64,000 nt of DNA from Heterobilharzia americana. Lineage: Eukaryota; Platyhelminthes; Trematoda; Strigeidida; Schistosomatidae. The notes beneath the pieces were generated by a model. It was not told the origin of the DNA. It made no database searches and saw nothing but the letters and a program-made list of their open reading frames with translations. This document shows, piece after piece, positions 46,474 through 57,178 of the stretch. The stretch is taken from NCBI GenBank assembly GCA_944470555.2, contig OX104130.1, positions 4,216,001 through 4,280,000 on the forward strand, in the 5' to 3' direction. Position 1 is the stretch's first letter, and each line of letters starts with the position of its first letter. A program made the position numbers and the translations under genes.

Positions 46474-48075
46474 TCAGCGCCTGTGTGACGACCACTGACT
46501 CCAGGGTCTTGGTGGTTGTCGTCTCTCCTCTTGCCTTGTGGGTCTAGGCTTACTTTCACATATACGTATTGAGCCACCCATGCGATCCTTCGCATTATAC
46601 CATGCCTGTAGAACGTCTGTGAGGGAGGCATGTGAGTCGAACTGGACGGCGAGTAGTCTGGGATTGGGTATGGTCTTCAGGTGCGCTGGCCTTGGCAGTC
46701 TACTGACGCTGTTGGCCGGTATGCTGTTGAGACCAACTTTGGTTGAGAGCCATTGCCATTGTTGGACGTCATGAAAGTACCGATCTTTGACCGAGCGGTC
46801 ACTTGGCAATTCTGGAATCCCATGTACAACTATAGTGTTGTTTCTGTTGGGATTTCCAACCGCTGACTTTCTCTCCTCCTCTCTTATTGACCATGGCTTG
46901 TCAGGCCTGGCCCGAATTTTACAGGCATTAACAACGTCCGGTTGTCGCGAGAGGAGGAGTGTGTCTTCAGCCTCTTTGGTAGTATTTAGGGACACACGTA
47001 GAGGGGGTGGCTTATCTCGGGGTGCACGGCTTCCTCGAGAAAGGCGACATAAAGTTGCAGGGAGGGGAGGGAGTCCTAGCATCTGACAGTAGTCGGTCCA
47101 CATTCGGCTGTCAAACCGTTCCCTCTCGACCAACAATGAGTCTGTCGATACATCGACGTTGAACAAAATGATCGAGTTGGTCCTCCTGTGACCTGGGTTC
47201 GTTGTGGGTGGCACGCTTGACTTCCCAATGGGTTTGAGTAATTCCACTGGTTGTTTCTCAGTCACGGTGTGTGGGGTGTTTGGAATGGGTTTCGTAGAGG
47301 CTTTAGCGGTCGATGTCTTTGGCCATACGCTTGACGTCCCCTGGGGCCGGGTAGGAGGTATGGAGACTTGACCTAATATGGTCCCCACGCGAGGTGGCGT
47401 GCCAACAGCTGGAGCTCTAGGTCTGTTTCCAGGTCTCTGTGTGTTATCTTTTGGTGTTAACCCTACTTTATTCGAGGGTGCTGGTAGCTTTTGCGTGGCG
47501 GAGAGCATCTCCTTCAGGCTTTCTGTGCGGAGTGCGGGCATTTTCCTGCACTCTGGACAGATGTACCAGAACCACTTGCATGGTTGTCTCTTCATCAACT
47601 TATAGTATTGTCGGGGGACTTTGGTGTCGCAGTGGCAATGCGCCCATCGTTGACATAGGTTGCATGCAAATGCCTCATCGACTACCGAAACAACTTTGGT
47701 GCAAACACTGCAGCCATCGGGTGTCGTAATACAGCATTCCTTGCATGAATTAGGTGCTACGGATTGTGACGAACTGCCTGTGGCTGCCTTGTGCTGAAGC
47801 CTTTTACGTCGTCTTCTATTTCCAGGCATGGTATGATCCTTGCTCAAGATAGGACTAGTTTGTGACGGGCTAGTGCTACTCTGTGTCACCTGTCTGATGG
47901 CTACTGGAATTCTAGAAACATGGGTTGGCCACTTCTTTAGAAGTTCGGTGTTCTGCCCTACCTCTGTTTGCATTCTAGTACAGACTAGTGTGTTGTCTAG
48001 GGTGTTTTTGGCCGTTTTTGTGCACGACCGCGTTATCCGTGTCAAAGCTTCAGACCTAGCGTTTTGGGCAGACAT
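46474..48075 (-). CDS. CR1 ORF1 protein: PHD-like zinc finger plus two nucleic-acid-binding repeats
   Basis: The 533-residue frame (an alternative Met at residue 83) has a Cys/His-rich PHD-like finger at residues about 111-176 (C-x2-CC, C-x2-C, C-x2-C-x4-H-x-H, C-P-E-C). A Pro/Thr-rich linker follows. Two similar segments then begin NSIILFNVDVS (about 300) and NTIVVHGIPEL (about 415), each leading to an RLSR/RLPR block. The second type is the fold found in ORF1 proteins of CR1/L1-like elements. ORF1 packages element RNA and shuttles with ORF2. The frame is intact here. Confidence 0.88.
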   Translation of the reverse strand: MSAQNARSEALTRITRSCTKTAKNTLDNTLVCTRMQTEVGQNTELLKKWPTHVSRIPVAIRQVTQSSTSPSQTSPILSKDHTMPGNRRRRKRLQHKAATGSSSQSVAPNSCKECCITTPDGCSVCTKVVSVVDEAFACNLCQRWAHCHCDTKVPRQYYKLMKRQPCKWFWYICPECRKMPALRTESLKEMLSATQKLPAPSNKVGLTPKDNTQRPGNRPRAPAVGTPPRVGTILGQVSIPPTRPQGTSSVWPKTSTAKASTKPIPNTPHTVTEKQPVELLKPIGKSSVPPTTNPGHRRTNSIILFNVDVSTDSLLVERERFDSRMWTDYCQMLGLPPLPATLCRLSRGSRAPRDKPPPLRVSLNTTKEAEDTLLLSRQPDVVNACKIRARPDKPWSIREEERKSAVGNPNRNNTIVVHGIPELPSDRSVKDRYFHDVQQWQWLSTKVGLNSIPANSVSRLPRPAHLKTIPNPRLLAVQFDSHASLTDVLQAWYNAKDRMGGSIRICESKPRPTRQEERRQPPRPWSQWSSHRR

Positions 48076-48114
48076 GTCGCTATGATATAAACTTCTTGGG
48101 AAAACAAGTAGTTA

Positions 48115-49245
48115 ACAACAATAAGAGGGTTGAAGACTGAATGCAGCAAAAGGACAGAATAGAAAAGGGAAGATAATTTATGTTGGCTCACCTTCAGACA
48201 CTTGTCACTTGATCCTCTGCTCTTGACCAACGAGTTTAACCGTAAGCTCCAGATGCGTATGTATAACCAGGAAAGATATTTCCTGGGGAATGACCTCCGA
48301 GGAGAACCGAGAGCTAAGGCAGTTTGGCAGTTGAAACGCCCAAGAACCACTGACAGGAGGTGGACCGGTTGGTTCAAAGGAATAATAATGCCAATTTTCA
48401 ACTGTTGAGAAGTGGGCTGACGAATACGCAGGGGTGAGGTGCGTGGACGGACAGAAGTGCTGCAAACGTTCGATCTTTTTAGATTGAGTATTGTAAGTGG
48501 GAGTTTTTCAATGTGGAAAAATCCAAAAGCTGAGAGACGAGAGAAAACACGTCACTATTCAAGGAGCGCGCCAAGCATTAACATTTTCGAAAAGTTCAAA
48601 GCATGCTTCGAAGGGTTTCTAAAGGGCTATTTCTCCATCGGACAAAGTCAGCAACTTAACGGACAGTTTCCCACATTTGGCAATTTGAGTGAGTATGAAA
48701 TACAGTAAGCAGCAATAAAATGCATAAACAAAAAATATTCATGATTTTGACTATCTGAGAAAACTATGGTTTGGCTGGCTAGCATTCAGACCAATTGGTG
48801 ATCGAAAATGAAAGGAAAATCTGGGCCACAAAAAGGTCTGAAACAGTGAGTCGTTATTTCACACCTGTAAAACTAGACTCTTACAAAGTTAACTGCCAAG
48901 AAGCCGAATTTCCAATATCTTTTTACGAGCAAGCGGAAACCATTAGATTTCTTCACTTTCGCTTCCGGGTATTGCAAAACAGCTCAAAGTTTCTGGTGTA
49001 CTTCGATTATTCAGGTCTTCCCGCATGCCTGCTGAAGCTGTGGCGGGTGGCTAGGTGTGGGTTTCGTTTGATCTGTCTGAAGACTACGGTGCATATGGGT
49101 TTCACAAGTGTCGCATCACCAGCCAGTTGTTCCAAGTGGTTGTGAATGTGGAATCAAAAGTAAGAAAAGACATCCAGCAGAATCAAGGGAGAGAATGTTC
49201 GAAAAACAAGTGGAACTGAATGGAAGGAGAAACCGTTCTGGACTG
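48115..49245. other. Unassigned sequence upstream of the CR1 element
   Basis: It may include the element's 5' leader. Open frames on the plus strand (48439-48708 and 48795-49145) show no known motif or splice signals I would trust. Confidence 0.3.
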
Positions 49246-49249
49246 TGAG

Positions 49250-49850
49250 GAATTGGTCAGTTGTCGCAGCCTAATCTCCGTCCAGGCCGGATGAGCGCAA
49301 GCCATGTGCCGTCGTTCAGGCTGTTCCTGAAACTATCGGCAGACGGAGCAGCAGCAACCTCAGCAGACAATTCGTTCCGGCCACTGGAGACTCCCAGAGA
49401 GAAAACGTGTGAACGTGCGCGGTTTTTTGTGGTTTGATGGGCGACCCTTCCTGAGTTGCAATGAGGATTGCCATAGTGGCCGTTTAGTAGGATCCCAGTG
49501 TTAGGATGACTTGGGTTGCTTAACATTGCGCAAGCCGCCTTCAGCTAGCCACTTAAGCCACTGTAAGACAGTAAAGCTACATATCTTTCGGCCGGTCCTC
49601 GTAGGATTTCTCTGCATCTCTACAACACCTTTCTTTGCTTCTCTCCGGGCTTTATTCAGGAGGGTCATAACTCTTTTCAAGTATGGTGGTGCGATGACAG
49701 TTTGGGCCTCTGAGTATGGTTGTATCCGGGTCCCGTACTGCTTCAGGAAGAGTTCCAGAGTGAAGGCACAAAGCTTCTCGTGGCTGAAATACGGTACAGC
49801 GTAGACTCTTGCTACGACAGGTAATGTGGCCTAGCGGTCTACGGGCGATA
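49250..49850 (-). mobile_element. CR1-type C-terminal fragment, degenerate, antisense
   Basis: The minus-strand read (49526-49257) shows RVAHQTTKNRARSHVFSLGV then SADSFRNSLND. It aligns with FKIAHQRANTTLRSKFFSLRV and IDSFKRRLDSY of the CR1 element. The block at about 49590-49800 matches the preceding RT-connection region. It is from a diverged subfamily. Confidence 0.65.
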
Positions 49851-49854
49851 CTAA

Positions 49855-50935
49855 CCTGACGTAGAGACGAATCGACTCGAAACGCTAACCAGAATCCTAC
49901 AACATGACTGGCAGGAGAAGAAAATTAAAGACATGCTGTTGAGAGAAGGAGCTTTCAACGCCTGAATGGCAATTAAAACACTTGAGAGCGTTTTAAAACG
50001 ACCTTGACAGCACCAGGTTAACTGATAGGTAAAGTGTTAACAGCTGACGAGAGTCCAGACCTCTAAACCTGGCAGGAGTACGAGAACAGCAATGATAAAC
50101 TTAGTTGAACGTTATAGTAAACATCAGGCAGACGTTAAGCAAAATTAAGGGGTATGTGGCGGCACGGTAGACGCTTCCTGGAAAGTTGAATCAGGTTTCT
50201 GACTTGTCCGTTAGACGAACAAGGGCTTTGAAATGCTTGTACAGCCACGAGTGCGGTGACGTAGCCCAATGTCTCCTGATGCCATGCCATTATGATACGG
50301 GGGTGCACTCAGCGGACCGACAGTCAGTAATAAATGTTGTCCCCAGCACTGACAAATCACCTTGTCGTTTGTTTCACGTCACCGGATAATGTACTGGCAC
50401 TCAGTCTCCAGTTAACACCAAGGCAGAAGTAAGTGTAGTCCCACCAAATGTGACCGAGAGGAAAGTTTCCAACGTGGAAATGAAACTACAAGCTGCCAAT
50501 AAATACTGTGTCAATACAAAGATTATGCCAAAAACGATGCGTGCCGATGGATGAATGCTTACATGTCAAAATAAATTTGCAAAAGAAAAGACATCCGCCT
50601 ATACTACAGAAGGTTATTAGGCAAGGGGCTTGGATATTTTTAGATGTTTCCCCATTTATTTCAGGCATGGTGATATTTAGTGCGAGGAAATCCCACTGCA
50701 AGTTCCACTGGCGTCTTCTAAATTTGTCTGCACTTCCCTTTTTATTCGCCGGCAGATATGGTAATATATCTTTATAGCCCGGTTGCGACTTCCGACAAGC
50801 TTGCGCAATGACCGTCGGAATCTACCTCTTGACGGTCCTTGTGAATGTAAGGGTGGCAAGATAAAAAAAGGTGTATTGCAAGATCAAAGACGCATACAAA
50901 AACAAAGGTTCATACTATGTCTACAGTGGTCTTGA
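49855..50935. other. Unassigned sequence
   Basis: No recognisable gene. It is probably further decayed retroelement DNA, since its base composition is higher in GC than host introns and like the neighbouring relics. Confidence 0.3.
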
Positions 50936-50939
50936 TAAT

Positions 50940-51950
50940 TGACATACCTTACCAGATTTGGATGCCTTGTTGATTTTAGTCCCTTCAGCCGGTCCCGTAT
51001 AAACGCATTAATTCATGTGTCTCCTCTCGAGTCTTCTTTGGAGGGTGGCTGGTTGAGGGAGTTTCAAGGATTCATGGCTTTTTCTAAGGACTATTGCAGT
51101 CCTGTTGAACACTACAACAGATTTCCATCTCTGATCCACCTGTAGAGTTGACATGGTCTTGTTAGATGTGGACACTGACAAGATGCAGTCTTCCGGAAAT
51201 CTTTCGAGCGTGCGGGCTGCTCTTCCCAGTGGTTGAAAGCGAAATGTCTTGACAGAAGTGATCCGCGTTGGTGTTTCTCAGAGCACTGGCGAGTAATATG
51301 TTAGAGGGCATTGCTGAATTTATTCGGATTAGCGACCTACAAGGTTTCCATGTGAGCGAAAATTTTACTTGACTATTTGTAACTTACTCCGTTTATGCCA
51401 CCGCCGTCAAATCCAGTGGCTTACTAAATGCAGACTGCACTAACTGGTTAGTGAAAGGAAGTCAACTCCACGCTTTCTGTTCTTATATGTTGATCAAGTT
51501 CTGCCGGCTATTTCCATGGATAGGTCACCGAGCAAGAAGGCTCACCACTGTAGTTCACTCTTACAGAGGTAACGCGTTAGGAGATAATTGGCAGAAAGCC
51601 CATTTCCGTACTTGTTCGCACCCCTCAGTAAGGGATACCTGCGAATCTAAGGAAATTATGCCCCTCAAAGATTTCAGTCCACGACTACCAGCGCCGCAGG
51701 CAGAACCAAGGGCTGCACTCCGCTCTGTTGCACCGCACGTTTGTGGAATATGGTCACTATCGGCGAACTTGAGGCGTTCAAGCATCACCATATACAGAGC
51801 ATTGGCCGTGTGTCACGGCGCTACCTGAGGAATACAGAAGTCCGGTGCAGAGCCCCAGGTCAGAGAGGGAAATCAGTTGATTATGTGATCCACTTTCATT
51901 GGCTGGGGCGGCCGAGACATGCAACACTTTCCCAGTCACTGCCACTGTAG
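50940..51950 (+). mobile_element. RTE-A retrotransposon, degenerate RT to C-terminus
   Basis: MVLLDVDTDKMQSSGNLSS-like sequence at about 51150 corresponds to DIVLLGEDADKMQSL of the full-length RT. From about 51780 IQSIGRVSRRYLRNTEVRC and RGKSVDYVIHFHWLGRPRHA match the C-terminal block. There are many stops. Confidence 0.7.
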
Positions 51951-52056
51951 CTCCCACTCCTTGGTGTTCCCTTTATATAATTTTCGAACACTTCCTTACA
52001 TCACTGTCTAAACTGCGTTGCCTAGATTCTTACAAATTTATGCCGAGTTTCATTTA

Positions 52057-52816
52057 ATGACTAATTAAACTGGCTGTGGAAGTCACGCAGTAAAAGAATG
52101 ATTCACCTAAATGTGCGAAGTGAATGTTTTTTAAGTCGTCAAGTTTGGAATTGGGTCTTCGCAACGTAATACCCAGAATATTACATCCTATTTTTTCCAC
52201 CAGTTCAGACACATGTCGCGGCACACGCAGGGAAGACTCAGAATTGTTCAGGTAGGAGCCTCGAAACGTATTCCGAAGTGGCTGTAGAAACAAATCGAAT
52301 CACCTGAACCCGTGAACGGTGGCAGCAAACATTTATTTTCGAATGCTAGGCGGGCCGCAAACAAATGTTTCTGCCTTTTTTAACCTCTCTACAAGACAGG
52401 GTTGAAAGGAACCCTTAACTTTATCATAACCTTAACCATTAGGACTTTGAAACCACTTTCGAGTCTTCAAAACAATTTGCTAACACGTTCAACCTCCATA
52501 GATTGATCCAAGCCTGAAATCAAGTTCGATGCACTATCATTTCGCCCTGCTGGTTTTCACCGTTGTTTTGGCCCACATACTTCACCTCTTTTATTTCCTC
52601 ACTCTTCACCTCTCGGTAAGCCTTCATACAAACATCTACAACAAGTATGTGTGAATTTACGTAGTTCAACATGTGCTTCACCAACGCGTTGCGTGACTTG
52701 GGCAAATCATACCCTCTTATTGTCCTATCCAAGTTAAGGATATTTTCCGGTGTGTATGAAGCGGCCAAGTGAAGAATGATGAGGAGCACGACCAACATAA
52801 GTGCAATAAGACGCAT
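52057..52816 (-). CDS. Candidate two-exon secreted protein, unknown
   Basis: On the minus strand ATG at 52816 opens MRLIALMLVVLLIILHLAAS, a textbook signal peptide, followed by about 50-60 polar residues (KSRNALVKHMLNYVNSH, VCMKAYRE). Two in-phase GTGAAG donors occur near 52620 and 52590. A strong acceptor TTTGTTTCTACAG (about 52290) begins a second phase-0 exon, PLRNTFRGSYLNNSESS to the stop near 52054. Either donor joins in frame, giving about 145-155 residues. I do not recognise the family. It lies between retroelement relics and could be spurious, but signal peptide plus phase match argue for a look. Confidence 0.35.
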
Positions 52817-52819
52817 GGA

Positions 52820-53815
52820 CTAAATGCAAACAGCGACTGTTCTCCCTTAGTATCCGGTACTTCGCCGAACCGCGAAAATCATAGGGTGAAAGTCTATCTG
52901 GGACTATAAGTAAGGTACTTTATTCGACAGAAGTACATCACCTATATGTACAGTCTTCATTAACGTATAAAACCTCTAGGTCAAAAGTTACGTAATATTC
53001 TAATTGTTCAGGGGTAGAATAAATTGTCTAATGAAGTTCTTGACCACGTAGCAACACGAAACGACGAAATGTAAAATATTTTTTCCGCCGCGTTTGATGG
53101 CTTAAAACGCTGATGTGTGTTTGGGACGTTTCTTAACACCCACCCTCTAAATATTGTGACTTTCATTTTGGGTTCACTTAAAAAAGCCTTGATATTCTTC
53201 TGGTTGGACTGACCTTCTAGTTGGAATGAGCCGTCCTCTCACCAAGTTCCGTGCCTCCCCATGTGGCGTATCAAAAGCGCCAAACAAAACTTCCAGGACA
53301 AAATTTAGTTCCTTGTCATTTAATGTGCTCCCTGAGCGCCGCGTATGGTTTGCATCCCTGATCTTTGTTTATCCTTCGACGTTCAGTTTACACAGTACAC
53401 TTCACCCGTATAAAGCTATTTTCCCACGTCCACAATATGGTATTGAATGCCGCAGATCTACCACTGGAATATGAGGACGCAGCGTCTACCTATATGGTGG
53501 CAGTTGAACTGGTGCCCCACTCCTTTCTTTTTTTCTCCTGTTTTGTTTGCCTAGAATTAGATGCGCCAAGAGCAGTTTCAATTTTTCAAATAAACATGAT
53601 TACTTATAGCGATGATTGGCGGCGAGGAAGGGAGGGTGAACGATACCGTGGCGTAAAGTAAAACAGCAAAACATCAATCAACATTTATCCTGTCGACCGT
53701 CCCCATTCGGCTATATTAAAGCCCCCCTGCATGAGTCCACAAGAAATTCTGCCTGACCATTTAAAGAAGGATGATGTAGAGCAGCACGAATGTGTTGCGA
53801 ATAAATAAACCTGTC
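52820..53815. other. Unassigned sequence left of the palindrome
   Basis: A plus-strand frame at 53226-53474 lacks known motifs. No element ends were identified. Confidence 0.3.
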
Positions 53816-53818
53816 CAT

Positions 53819-54613
53819 TCAGATGTAAATTGGCGTGCGCCAGTACCAAAATAAACAATGCCTCACATGAGAGTCACCCAGTAGTCTTACGCTTATGGTG
53901 ACCTTAGGGGTACCAATGGTTCTCTTTTTACAAGCAACTGAAGGGTCAGGTTCGCTTGTAGCTAGATTTGACTGAGACTGTTGTACCCAGGAACAGGTAT
54001 ATCCAGCAGAAGTACTGACCATGTCAGCACTTTTTGATGGTCTGTTCGTGCTCACAGCAGCCTCTGTGTTTAAAGGCGATGAAGTGGTCAGACCACTCCC
54101 TTTTTGTTTTCTGCGTTGGCATGCGGTTTTGTCCTGTGCAATAGCAATATTTTTAGAGCTGCTGTGTAAACTTATGTGGTCTTGTAGTTTATTAAATCTT
54201 TTGGCGTCAAATGAAGTAGTGAACTTGAAGATCATGGGGCAGCTAGACTGCGATGACTTTTTGCGGAGGCGCTTACACTCACAGTGTATTCCTGTCATAC
54301 AGCATGAGTTTAATACCTTTGTCTTAACTACATCCAGGGGTGGGGTATCAGGTATGTTATAAACGATGGCCTGTTGGGACGACGATAGTCTCTTCATTAC
54401 CTCCGTCGCCAAGTGGTCTATTAAGTTTTCTGCTTCCACTACATGGTCTTCAACTAAATTCTCATGCTTCCCTAGAGGATATGCTGATGGATGGAAATCC
54501 TCACCTGTTCTCTGAATCTCTCCCGTCATGGTCTTAATGTTGTCGATTTCTTTCCTGTGGCCGTTAGTACTGCTACTCATGATTGATATGTCTTCGGTTC
54601 TGACAAAAGGCAT
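53819..54613 (-). pseudogene. Non-LTR ORF1-like protein, left palindrome arm, with esterase-like start
   Basis: It is the same protein as the right-arm frame, but its beginning is cut off by a one-base loss in an A-run (about 54705). It shares AIVYNIPDTPPLD and CKRLRKKSSQ, an ORF1-type RNA-binding pattern. At its 3' end it leaves the inverted repeat and reads VRLLGDSHVRHC, resembling block I (GDS) of the SGNH esterase domain found in some CR1 ORF1 proteins, then stops. The right arm lacks this esterase start. Confidence 0.6.
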
Positions 54614-55312
54614 GGGGCATGCCAGATCATCGAGATCTGAGTTACACGGAGTAACAATGCTTCTGTCACACGGAAGAGCACCGGAATAACCAAATCTTCG
54701 CTTTTCTCACTAGAGCAGTTGATTTTAGAACGTTTAGCCTTAGATCTTCCCATTTAAAAAGACGTTTAAATCGAAGCTTATTGTTAAAATAGAAAAAAGG
54801 CGAACGGCTATACGTAGTATACCGAAACGCTGGTAACACAGTATGTGAGTAGAGTAGCGGAGCTGTAAGCCAAATATATGGAATGGACTGAAACATTGCT
54901 TCAAAAATATAGTAATAAGTATTCAGACACAACAGGAAATCTGAAAATTGATATAATCAAGAACAGCGTGAAAAAGAAGCGTGTAGGTTCGACTTTACCG
55001 CGTGCCACGGACTTTACAGGGGAATTGACGATTCTCAGTGCACAATAATGTTACAAAACCACTGGTGCTCAATGAAAGTTGGAAACATACGGGATCACAG
55101 CCAATGTAACGTATCATGATATATACTTCCCAAAAACAAAAAAATAACCACCTGTGCCCGAAAGGTAGTTTGCTGACAATATAAACCTCTTACAACAAAA
55201 TATCCCATTATTTGGAGTATATTATATGCACTTCAGCCAATTCCACATAGCAGACTGCCTGAGCACGATTGGATATGAGAAACCCGCTTCACTTATGTGG
55301 CTCAAGGTCGCT
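53893..55312. repeat. Left arm of a 1.4-kb inverted repeat
   Basis: It is the reverse complement of 55722-57142, with only a few single-base indels seen. The arm reads outward from the centre: leader, then ORF1-like frame. Junctions are at TTATGGTGACC (left edge) and GGTCGCT (inner edge). Confidence 0.95.
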
Positions 55313-55720
55313 ATTTTCTAAGCATTTTTAACTTGGCATTCCCACACCATTTTTAAAGTATGGCTAGTAGTTTAATTTCTGCCCGCATTGTGATGTAATT
55401 CGCTGATTGGTTAACGTTTACTCTTATCATGAGAATTTCTCCAATTGCGGACAAGGTCATACTTTATGTGTATACATATTCACACGTTTTGGATTGATCG
55501 ATTATTATACTCTCGGAGTAATAAACTCTCCCGTCTGCCAGCTTCGGTCTTCTCTCTATTCACCCCGGGGTTGCAGTCCATGGCTCTTGCGTACTAAGCT
55601 GGCTATCAGCTAAGCGTGCACATTCTATTATTCGGAATATATATAATATACGCCGTTGGCGTACGAAGATATAACAATGATAAAGTGATTCGTACCTCTT
55701 TAAAACAGGTCGCTATTTTC
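55305..55720 (+). repeat. 14-bp direct repeat flanking the palindrome spacer
   Basis: AGGTCGCTATTTTC occurs at both ends of the spacer (beginning at about 55305 and 55707). Removing the spacer and one copy would leave an almost continuous palindrome, as if the spacer had been inserted with duplication of its target. Confidence 0.75.
55394..55676 (+). repeat. Solo LTR (Ty3/Gypsy type) in the palindrome spacer
   Basis: The sequence runs from TGTAATTCG to ATATAACA, about 283 bp. It is homologous along its length to the 5' LTR at 35338-35591. No internal region follows, so it is a solo LTR left by recombination. The flanking pentamers (TGTGA, ATGAT) do not match, so the target duplication is eroded or the edges are a few bases off. 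Confidence 0.75.
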
Positions 55721-55721
55721 A

Positions 55722-57142
55722 AGCGACCTTGAGCCACATAAGTGAAGCGGGTTTCTCATATCCAATCGTGCTCAGGCAGTCTGCTATGTGGAATTGGCTG
55801 AAGTGCATATAATATACTCCAAATAATGGGATATTTTGTTGTAAGAGGTTTATATTGTCAGCAAACTACCTTTCGGGCACAGGTGGTTAATTTTTTGTTT
55901 TTGGGAAGTATATATCATGATACGTTACATTGGCTGTGATCCCGTATGTTTCCAACTTTCATTGAGCACCAGTGGGTTTTGTAACATTATTGTGCACTGA
56001 GAATCGTCAATTCCCCTGTAAAGTCCGTGGCACGCGGTAAAGTCGAACCTACACGCTTCTTTTTCACGCTGTTCTTGATTATATCAATTTTCAGATTTCC
56101 TGTTGTGTCTGAATACTTATTACTATATTTTTGAAGCAATGTTTCAGTCCATTCCATATATTTGGCTTACAGCTCCGCTACTCTACTCACATACTGTGTT
56201 ACCAGCGTTTCGGTATACTACGTATAGCCGTTCGCCTTTTTTCTATTTTAACAATAAGCTTCGATTTAAACGTCTTTTTAAATGGGAAGATCTAAGGCTA
56301 AACGTTCTAAAATCAACTGCTCTAGTGAGAAAAAGCGAAGATTTGGTTATTCCGGTGCTCTTCCGTGTGACAGAAGCATTGTTACTCCGTGTAACTCAGA
56401 TCTCGATGATCTGGCATGCCCCATGCCTTTTGTCAGAACCGAAGACATATCAATCATGAGTAGCAGTACTAACGGCCACAGGAAAGAAATCGACAACATT
56501 AAGACCATGACGGGAGAGATTCAGAGAACAGGTGAGGATTTCCATCCATCAGCATATCCTCTAGGGAAGCATGAGAATTTAGTTGAAGACCATGTAGTGG
56601 AAGCAGAAAACTTAATAGACCACTTGGCGACGGAGGTAATGAAGAGACTATCGTCGTCCCAACAGGCCATCGTTTATAACATACCTGATACCCCACCCCT
56701 GGATGTAGTTAAGACAAAGGTATTAAACTCATGCTGTATGACAGGAATACACTGTGAGTGTAAGCGCCTCCGCAAAAAGTCATCGCAGTCTAGCTGCCCC
56801 ATGATCTTCAAGTTCACTACTTCATTTGACGCCAAAAGATTTAATAAACTACAAGACCACATAAGTTTACACAGCAGCTCTAAAAATATTGCTATTGCAC
56901 AGGACAAAACCGCATGCCAACGCAGAAAACAAAAAGGGAGTGGTCTGACCACTTCATCGCCTTTAAACACAGAGGCTGCTGTGAGCACGAACAGACCATC
57001 AAAAAGTGCTGACATGGTCAGTACTTCTGCTGGATATACCTGTTCCTGGGTACAACAGTCTCAGTCAAATCTAGCTACAAGCGAACCTGACCCTTCAGTT
57101 GCTTGTAAAAAGAGAACCATTGGTACCCCTAAGGTCACCATA
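55722..57142. repeat. Right arm of a 1.4-kb inverted repeat
   Basis: Mirror of 53893-55312. It begins AGCGACCTTGAGCC and loses similarity after CACCATAA near 57142, where the right arm runs on into ACAGGTGACCGC and the left arm into a different sequence. Confidence 0.95.
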
Positions 57143-57151
57143 AACAGGTGA
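56282..57151 (+). CDS. Non-LTR retrotransposon ORF1-like protein (right arm)
   Basis: A 289-residue open frame beginning MGRSKAKRSKINCSSEKKRR, a basic N-terminus. Residues about 128-195 read AIVYNIPDTPPLD, CCMTGIHCECKRLRKK and CPMIFKFTTSFDAKRFNKL. This resembles the nucleic-acid-binding domain of CR1-type ORF1 proteins, a short beta-strand with N-I-P, a Cys-rich R-L block, then a hydrophobic strand. A Ser/Thr-rich linker follows. It ends at TINR soon after the palindrome edge. The mirrored copy continues into a GDSH motif, so this copy is probably 3'-truncated by deletion. No match to a host protein is apparent. Confidence 0.6.
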   Translation: MGRSKAKRSKINCSSEKKRRFGYSGALPCDRSIVTPCNSDLDDLACPMPFVRTEDISIMSSSTNGHRKEIDNIKTMTGEIQRTGEDFHPSAYPLGKHENLVEDHVVEAENLIDHLATEVMKRLSSSQQAIVYNIPDTPPLDVVKTKVLNSCCMTGIHCECKRLRKKSSQSSCPMIFKFTTSFDAKRFNKLQDHISLHSSSKNIAIAQDKTACQRRKQKGSGLTTSSPLNTEAAVSTNRPSKSADMVSTSAGYTCSWVQQSQSNLATSEPDPSVACKKRTIGTPKVTINR

Positions 57152-57178
57152 CCGCTGAGTGACAGAAAAGTCAGAAGT

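Larger units (their letters stand above)
42880..48110 (-). mobile_element. CR1-clade non-LTR retrotransposon, nearly complete
   Basis: Minus-strand element of about 5.2 kb. From 5' to 3' it has ORF1 (48075-46474), ORF2 (about 46355-43385) and a 3' untranslated region with a T-rich block (43198-43278). It ends in a tandem heptamer tail (TATTGGA repeats at 42880-42901), the kind of short repeat end used by CR1-type elements. The 5' end is not sharply defined; I placed it just past ORF1. No target-site duplication was found. Confidence 0.85.

Noticed and set aside
50041..50060. CTGACGAG resembling a hammerhead core
   Set aside because: No GAAA box, stem II or cleavage triplet at the right distance.
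54666..54932. Open frame in the left palindrome arm (and the start of 56103-56459 in the right)
   Set aside because: Lies in the element's leader upstream of ORF1 and continues only by a wrong frame; no motif supports it.
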